From Allacma fusca (taxonomy: Eukaryota; Arthropoda; Collembola; Symphypleona; Sminthuridae), in the NCBI GenBank assembly GCA_947179485.1, contig OX359250.1, positions 2,191,661 to 2,255,660 of the forward strand: a DNA stretch of 64,000 bases, written 5' to 3'. Position 1 is the stretch's first letter. The number at the start of each line of letters is the position of its first letter. Below the pieces are notes generated by a model. It ran no database searches. It saw nothing but the letters and a program-made list of their open reading frames with translations, and was not told the DNA's origin. Position numbers and translations under genes: made by a program. Below are positions 57,734 through 64,000 of this stretch, in pieces.

Positions 57734-58430
57734 TTACACATCCTCCGATAATCTTTTCAAACGTAATATTTTGGTCGTGTCCCATTCAATAGTGTCGATA
57801 AATTTTGTTGTATGAAAATCATAGAACGGAGCATCCCTGTATTTGTCACCATAATCAAACCAAAGGAGAAAATGTATTCCAGCAGCATTGGGGAATTCCC
57901 ATAATATCTCAGTCTGAGTATCATGTGATGTTTCAGTTATCTTCACACTATAGAAAATCTTTTGAATATGTACCATATTGGTGAGATTGACATACAGAAT
58001 AGCTGGTATTGGCGTATAGAACAGCTTGAGTTGAGTTGCTTGAAGACTCGCTATCTTCGTACTGGAATATGCGTCCACCGATGCCATCTATTTATACTTA
58101 TATATGTATTGACGGACAAAAAAGACGCGTTATATTCTTCGTTGGTACAACTTCCTTCAGCTTGTTGATCTTCTGCTCTTGCTCAATTTTCAAAAAGCTC
58201 TCAAATTTATCCTACGCTACAGCTTTTTCTTTCTCCTTTTCAGCGATGCATTCCAATATGAGATCATATTGACGTATTTCTTTATGGTCAGTACATACCA
58301 GGTCTTTATGGAGCTTTGCACCGAAAACAATTTCGACGTTTTTTTAACTCATTCCCACCGCTTCGTGATTGTTACTAGGATCATTTGCCATTTCACGGGA
58401 CTTCTCGTTGTAGTTATTCTGGACTAATAA
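57734..58430 (-). pseudogene. Broken open frame of unknown, possibly retroelement, origin
   Basis: An intact 117-codon frame (58087-57734, MASVDAYSSTKIASL to LKRLSEDV) ends just before the polypurine-like tract at 57690. Upstream, in another frame with two stops, the minus strand still reads KEIRQYDLILECIAEKEKEK and FESFLKIEQEQKINKLKEV, charged helical sequence reminiscent of a structural protein. I do not recognise the family. Its position before a putative polypurine tract suggests the 3' end of a retroelement coding region. Confidence 0.35.
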
Positions 58431-58439
58431 TAAGTGAAT

Positions 58440-59000
58440 AAAAATATATACAAGAATAACGTTGTCGTAAAAAGAAAATTTAAATATATTTTGACAAATA
58501 AATCACGTATGGTAATAAAAATAACAGGAATTACTCATTTGTTGGGCCATTAGTTAGGGCATTTGTTGGGCAAAAAGTTAGACGAAAACTTCAAGCGAGG
58601 TAACAGACACAATGTAATAACAATCAAATACAAAATGGAAACTTCAACTGATGTTAATCGAGCGGAGAATTTTTGTAATGAGAACCTAGATCGGACTGAA
58701 TCTATATGATTGATTTGATTCGATGCTCATAATTGATTGCATCGGCTTATGATTGTTACGAACTGGCCGAAGTTGTCAATAGCCGATGTTAATGGCCGAC
58801 ATTTGACAAGCCGATATTAATAACCGATATTTTACGCATTTCTCATTTTATAATACAACCTTCAGTTATACAACCTATAATTGTCTTTTTAAATCATCAA
58901 ACGATAAATTATAATTTTATGTGTGGTAGCCTTGACTACCCAGTGTAAGTGAAAATAAAAGGGATTTTGTTGGTAAAATACATACAGGAACACACAGGAG
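58440..59000. other. Intergenic; GCCGATRTTAAT motifs
   Basis: GCCGATGTTAATG, GCCGATATTAATA and similar motifs recur at 58780-58830, possibly a decayed MITE end. Nothing else stands out. Confidence 0.3.
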
Positions 59001-59004
59001 GTGG

Positions 59005-59110
59005 GCAGGCGCCTCGGTGGTGATGCGTGTCTGTACGGTTGCAGAGGTGTCGGTTTTGACTCCAGCTCACCCGCATTATTATTTTCTCCGGAGTATTTTC
59101 TATCTATCTC
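59005..59110 (+). repeat. tRNA-derived SINE-like repeat, copy 2
   Basis: CCTCGGTGGTGATGCGTGTC, GGTTGCAGAGG and GGTTTTGACTCCAGCTCA; the tail reads GAGTATTTTCTATCTATCTC. See copy 1 at 56915. Confidence 0.5.
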
Positions 59111-59131
59111 TATACACTTGGCCGTGTGTGA

Positions 59132-60000
59132 AAGGGGCGTCCATCAGACCTAATTTCATCAGGACTGTCCTGATTTGAGATAGGCCACCTGATGACCTGA
59201 TGAGGAGACGTAAAGTCCTGATTTCTCGAATGCAAATACTAATATTGTTTTTAATTTGATTTGATTGAATCTGCTGTTGCGGTGTTTCCCCAGAAACAAT
59301 AAAAATAAAATATTATCTGAACGTGCTGTGCCATTGTTGTCATTTGTACGTAAATACCCTATTAGATCACAAGCGCATACTACAAATACTGAAAGAGAAC
59401 TGCTGAGAACACACATTGTCCCTATTACGGGATTTCCTAATGTTTCTGAATTGTACCAAAACATGCACTCGACCCGACTTGCTTTCCCGAACCGAACAAA
59501 ATCCCATTTATATTCCCGAAACAGATATGTTCGAGTCCGGGACATTTTTGCATACCCGGAAAAAATGTTACGATTTTTTGAAACCAATCATGCCCAGCAT
59601 TTAAATTGTCTGAATTTGCAAAATGATTTCAATTTTTGGTGAGTTAGAAGCAGCAGTTAAAGTTGTAAGCATCAAATAGATATGAACGCACTGATTGATA
59701 AATAAGTTGTGCTTTCTAAAATTATCTATTCATTAATTGATTCATAAAACAATTATTGAACGCCAAAATGAACATATTATAATAATTATTATTATATAAT
59801 GAATTGAAATATTTCCCAAATGTTGATGGCAAGAGTCCACAACTCCTTTGAAGTTATTGTTTTGAAGTCCTTAATGCAAATGACATGGACTTCCAAAAAA
59901 CTGATAGAATTCTTACAAACTAACTTCAACTGTTAGATAGAGCTCTTTTTTATTTTAGGTATAAGTCCTGATTTGAGTTTCAAATAATATGGACACCCTA
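59132..60000. mobile_element. hAT-like TIR element with TCCTGATTTGAG sub-terminal repeats
   Basis: The left end AAGGGGCGTCCAT and the inverse of the right end TAGGGTGTCCAT are similar. TCCTGATTTGAG occurs near both ends in inverse context. The two open frames of about 125-142 codons inside face each other across repeat sequence and are not genes. No clear target duplication. Confidence 0.55.
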
Positions 60001-60395
60001 ATGGTCATACTAATCGCACACAGTCACAGGGTTGATGTAAACCGATGAGGTCCGGTGACTCTCACTTGTAAAGTAATCGTAAGCATTATATGAACATTGT
60101 AAATCATGTACTGGGTTTATAATTTCGATGTACTATGAAAAATGTGCCAAGAAGTACTTAATAAATATAAACATACATACATTATTATTATTATTTATTG
60201 TATTTAAAGTGCCTGCAGAGTCAATACAAGTATTGTTTTTCACCCGGGGGACTAATCAAACGAGTTACAAAGTTGATACAAATCAATCAAAAGTGATAAC
60301 ATTGGTCATAAGGAGAGGTACCAGAATGATTACATAGAGGGTTGTGAGATTACAAGCTTTTTTACACACTTTACATCACGCCGTTGTCAAGTCTT
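60001..60395 (-). other. 3' untranslated end of the LINE
   Basis: Follows the last coding piece of the LINE on the minus strand and ends, near 60170-60200, in an AATAATAATAATAATG microsatellite-like tail, as some CR1/L2-type LINEs do. Confidence 0.45.
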
Positions 60396-63025
60396 TTAGT
60401 AACAATAAATTGAGACAGATTTTAAAAAGACGCTAGTGTTAATATTATGTATCATTAAACAGCCAGGCAAGCTATTCCATAAGAAGACACATTTACACAT
60501 TATATTACTCTCACCCACCTTATTCTTAACAATAGGATGGTATAATGTTACTGTCATAGCTGAACGAAATTTATTCGGAAAGGATTTACATAGGAAAACG
60601 CCATTGATGTGCATGATGTGCTGGTTACAGTAAATGACGTTAAAAACAAATTTAGCACTATAATAAAGAATCCTTTCAGAAATATAATAAATACTAGAAT
60701 GCTCATAGAGGTTAAATAATGATATACAATAAGTAAATGTTTTACGGTTCAAGTAAAAATGTAGAAGAAATTTGTTTAGACGCGTCTGAATAAGTTCTAT
60801 TTTGGAAGAGCACACCGATGACTTGTCGAACTTCCTTTCAAATACAGAATGAACTGTTGCAATCTTAAAGTATTTTGGGATAGTCCCAGTTCTGAGTACT
60901 AAATTAAATAGAAGAAGCAACGGTGTAATTAGGGTCGCATTCAAAAACACACTACGATTTGTTATATCATGACTGGATTTTACATTATTCAAAACCTGAC
61001 CAGCACGCACGTTCACAATTTGATATAGGCACATACTCAGTTGCTACAGGTATTATTGAATTTCACTATGTCATCAATTGAATAATTGCACGGAACAATG
61101 AAAGAAGCCGCAAGACCATTACCAATACTTTCGTCTGCCACAAAGTCAATAGCGTTAGTGTTAAGCTTAGTAGTAACAGATTTGGTTTTAGTCTCTTTAC
61201 CAAGTAGCCGATCAACCAGTTTCCAAACATTTGAGTTCACATTAAACTCGTTTATATAGAATGATTGTTTATTTTAAAAAATCAGTTGACGTACCTCCGC
61301 TCGCAGCCGTCTATACAAAGGCGTGAGTTCGTATCTTTTATGAATAGTAATAAGTCGCTTAGTCTTGTTACACTCAGTTATAATTTTAAGCAGGGCTGGT
61401 CATTCGAATCGGAGTTAGAATTGGAATCGGTATTTCATTCCTATTTTTTGGTATTTTTATCGGAATTGGTATTTGTAAATATATTTTTTCAAGTATTTAA
61501 ATCTATATTGAATCAAAAAGAAATATCCGTATTCGAATTAGTATTCAAAATATATTTGAATACTGTATCCAATGCTTAAATATCCGAAAAATCCGTGACA
61601 TTTCAAAGTTTATATCGTAAATTCAAACAACAAAAGAAGTTTTCAGTCAGCCATTACATAACGTTTTTAAACTACTCATTGGAATACAAAATTTATTATT
61701 ATGTTTGTCTCCACAAAATGACGCTGAGCAAATATAATAATTTTTTTCTTTAAATAAATTTGCTGCAAACTGTATGTAATGAAATCATTTGTCAGTAATT
61801 TTGTCAATTGGTAAAAAGGGGTCTAATTTTGTCAGGGGAAAAAGCATGCAGCTCACTTTAACTAGTAGAATATCTCTGTAAAACAAAGTGAATCAACGAG
61901 TTTTATACGGTTATGATACATGTGTAGATTAGCAGTAATCCCTTTATAAAATGAGCTGGCATATTTTCAATCATAATTGCCGAATTTAGATACTTTCTGG
62001 TTTAAATTTAATTGCAAAGTTACAATGTTTTTTGGGAATCTAGTACCTCCATTTATTAATATTTAATAACTAAAGTATTTGAATTATATTGGAATTCATA
62101 GAAAATATTCGAATAAATTGGATTGGAATTTTTATTTTTGGAAACAAATACATTTGAATTGGGATTGGAATCCTTAAGGGTTAATCCTAATCAGAATCGT
62201 ATCCATATTTTGCGAATACTCCAGCCCTGATTTTAAGTACATCGGTGTTTATCCAGATTGGACAAGTAAACCCTATTCTTTTCCTCTTTGTAAGAAGTGA
62301 CTCATTGATAAGGACAAGAACAGTTGAGTTTATCATGTTAAATACAAAGCCTACACCATGCAGGTGTAGTTTTAAACTATCCCAATTAATTCCACACAGT
62401 TCAGCATTTAACAACGACCACTCAAAATTGTTAAAATCTTTGTACTCCACATATTTGACTAAATGAGCTGTTTAACATTTAAAACTTACGTTGAACAAAA
62501 TAAAATCGTGGTCTGACATGCCAGTAGTTCCTACATCCCAATCAATCTGCATATCTTGAGGAACATGTAGATGATCGATCAAAGAGTTATACTTACAAGC
62601 TCCGCATGATACACGTGTTTGAATGTCAATTACTTGTTTAAAATTAAAACTAGAAGTACATGATAGTAACTTTAAATTTTGGCCCTTGGGTCAGAGAGAT
62701 CATTATTAAAATCACCAGTAATATAGCATGGATACTTAGGATTACTTGTAAAACTAAGCAAGGCATCCATAAACAACAAAACAATATTCACACGGCATGA
62801 TGGAGGTCGATATAATACTATTAATATTCTAGTTTGGTGCTCAAAAACGCCAACTTTGATTACCGCAAATTCCACTCCAGAATTAAAAGTTAAAATATCG
62901 GGTGTGAGTACAGAATATTTTATCCTATTATGCAAGTAAGTACCCCCACTTTTTTTGCCATTCAAGTGGGGTAAATTCACTGTGTCGTAACCAGTAATTT
63001 TGAAAATATTTACATTTGTGTTGTT
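60396..63025 (-). pseudogene. 5'-truncated CR1/L2-like LINE, split by a hAT element
   Basis: Read leftwards, the apurinic-type endonuclease comes first. VLYRPPSCRVNIVLL and CYITGDFNNDLSDP (62830-62690) carry the GDFN motif. Then SLIDHLHVPQDMQIDW and GMSDHDFILFN (to about 62490) carry the SDH motif. The linker to RT follows (62450-62230), then the hAT insertion at 62229-61391, then SNVWKLVDRLLGKETKT (61240-61037). The start of reverse transcriptase follows as PLLLLFNLVLRTGTIPKYFK, and the C-terminal region as ESNIMCKCVFLWNSLPG. The RT core with its catalytic Asp pair is missing and frameshifts are present, so it is dead. The N-terminus of the endonuclease is absent, consistent with 5' truncation on insertion. 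Confidence 0.82.
61391..62229. mobile_element. hAT MITE inserted in the LINE, perfect 8-bp TSD
   Basis: The ends CAGGGCTGG and CCAGCCCTG are flanked by ATTTTAAG at 61383-61390 and 62230-62237. The sub-terminal ATTGGAATCGG and GGATTGGAATCC motifs resemble those of the element at 7506-9931. 839 bp, non-coding. Confidence 0.94.
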
Positions 63026-63029
63026 TTAA

Positions 63030-64000
63030 AAAATGTCTAAACAATGTGTAAGAAATGTCAATGGATACATTGTACAAGTAACTCTTAAGCTGCTAATTGT
63101 CTTGTGTATAGTTGTTTATATTCAGAAAATGAACCTGGAACGCATTAGATTACCATAAAAAATATGTACACGAATGCGCAACAATTGACGAAGTTGAATA
63201 ACAGAGGCGATCCGCTCCGCAGACAAGCAGAGCTCTCTACTGTGCCTCATATCATGTGCATAAAGTTCCCCCGGCTGTTTGCGAACTGAGAATTTAATAG
63301 TTGACATTTTTGTCGATATTTATCATAGCAGCTTCCAGATTAGAGAATAAAATAATATTAGTTGACTTGCCTTGATTGGCGCTGATTTTACGGTTGAAAT
63401 CATAGTTTGAATGATTTTATGCATCTTGCCAAACATCCTTTTGAGGTTTTCATAACAGACAAACATTTTTCGGTGTACCCAAAATTGCAAGTCTTGCGTT
63501 ACGGGCATTTCTTTTCAAACATGTCATCAGCCGCACCACATTATCATCATCAAATAACCCGCACAGATCTTTAGTACGATGGTACTACTTATAAAACATC
63601 GGCCACTACTCCGGTTCACCGCGCTTTTAGGATCTAAAATTCCGTGTTTTCATCCTGTCCGTGACTTCCCCACGAGTATTCACTGGAGATCGTTGCGGTA
63701 TCTCACTAAAACTTTCAGTAAAATGTGAAGCCTCTTCGCTTCAATTTTGAAGAATGCATATTTATATTTCAGTCACCCTCAGAATCACTAATCAGTTTAT
63801 CTCTAAACATCAGAGTGGGCACAACTTAATAATTGTCGTTGGACCACAGTGACTTTAAAGTAAATATATTTTTTCATTTTCTCTATATTAAGAGCTGCAT
63901 ATGATTGTAGATACATTCAGGTTCTAAAGGGCTACATTACAGAATGCTGAAGATGTCGTTTGTAGTAGACATAATGTCATAATTCTAAAAATGACTCAGT
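63030..64000. other. Right edge, nothing identified
   Basis: AT-rich sequence. Two 61-codon minus-strand frames have no family resemblance and no splice context I could use. Confidence 0.4.

Noticed and set aside
59159..59642. Facing open frames of 142 and 125 codons
   Set aside because: Both lie within the TIR element 59132-60000 and include its repeated ends.
60436..60633. 65-codon plus-strand open frame
   Set aside because: It is antisense to the LINE reverse-transcriptase remnant.

Overview
This window is repeat-rich, AT-rich eukaryotic DNA. Two intron-containing genes, spliceosomal splice sites, hAT, Tc1/mariner and pogo-type DNA transposons, a CR1/L2-like LINE and a Ty3/Gypsy-like LTR element together point to an arthropod or a similar invertebrate. 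The sequence does not settle the species. There is no sign of bacterial gene organisation.

Both recognisable host genes lie on the minus strand, one behind the other. The first, at 40189 to 25930, has eleven coding exons. I assembled them from splice sites and reading phase into one open frame of 496 residues: a signal peptide followed by nine Kazal domains, so a secreted multi-headed serine-protease inhibitor. Every internal intron interrupts a Kazal domain, usually just after its fifth cysteine. The second, at 21094 to 14843, has five coding exons giving 335 residues. It is the SMC5/6-complex subunit NSE1 (NSMCE1), recognised from its winged-helix region and C-terminal C4HC3 RING-like domain. 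Its third intron is 4.9 kb long and holds two hAT-like elements.

Most of the rest is mobile DNA. Positions 1 to about 3105 (minus) are the 5' part of a Gypsy-like element: LTR-like region, gag, then protease and the start of pol in the -1 frame, running off the window edge. The regions 3.3-12 kb, 17-24 kb, 31-34 kb and 51-63 kb hold a dense set of short non-autonomous DNA elements. Seven insertions have perfect 8-bp target duplications, the hAT hallmark, and three more have near-perfect ones. One hAT copy (7777-9424) still shows the wreck of a transposase gene and sits inside another hAT element. A 5'-truncated LINE (60396 to about 63025, minus) is split by a hAT element. Pogo-type TA-flanked elements, a Tc1 transposase remnant, foldback elements, minisatellites and a tRNA-derived SINE-like pair complete the picture.

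The stretch 46.6-51.5 kb and parts of 34-36, 38-41, 42.4-45.5 and 63-64 kb show nothing I can identify. All exon joins are my own reading from splice motifs and phase; no transcript evidence was available.
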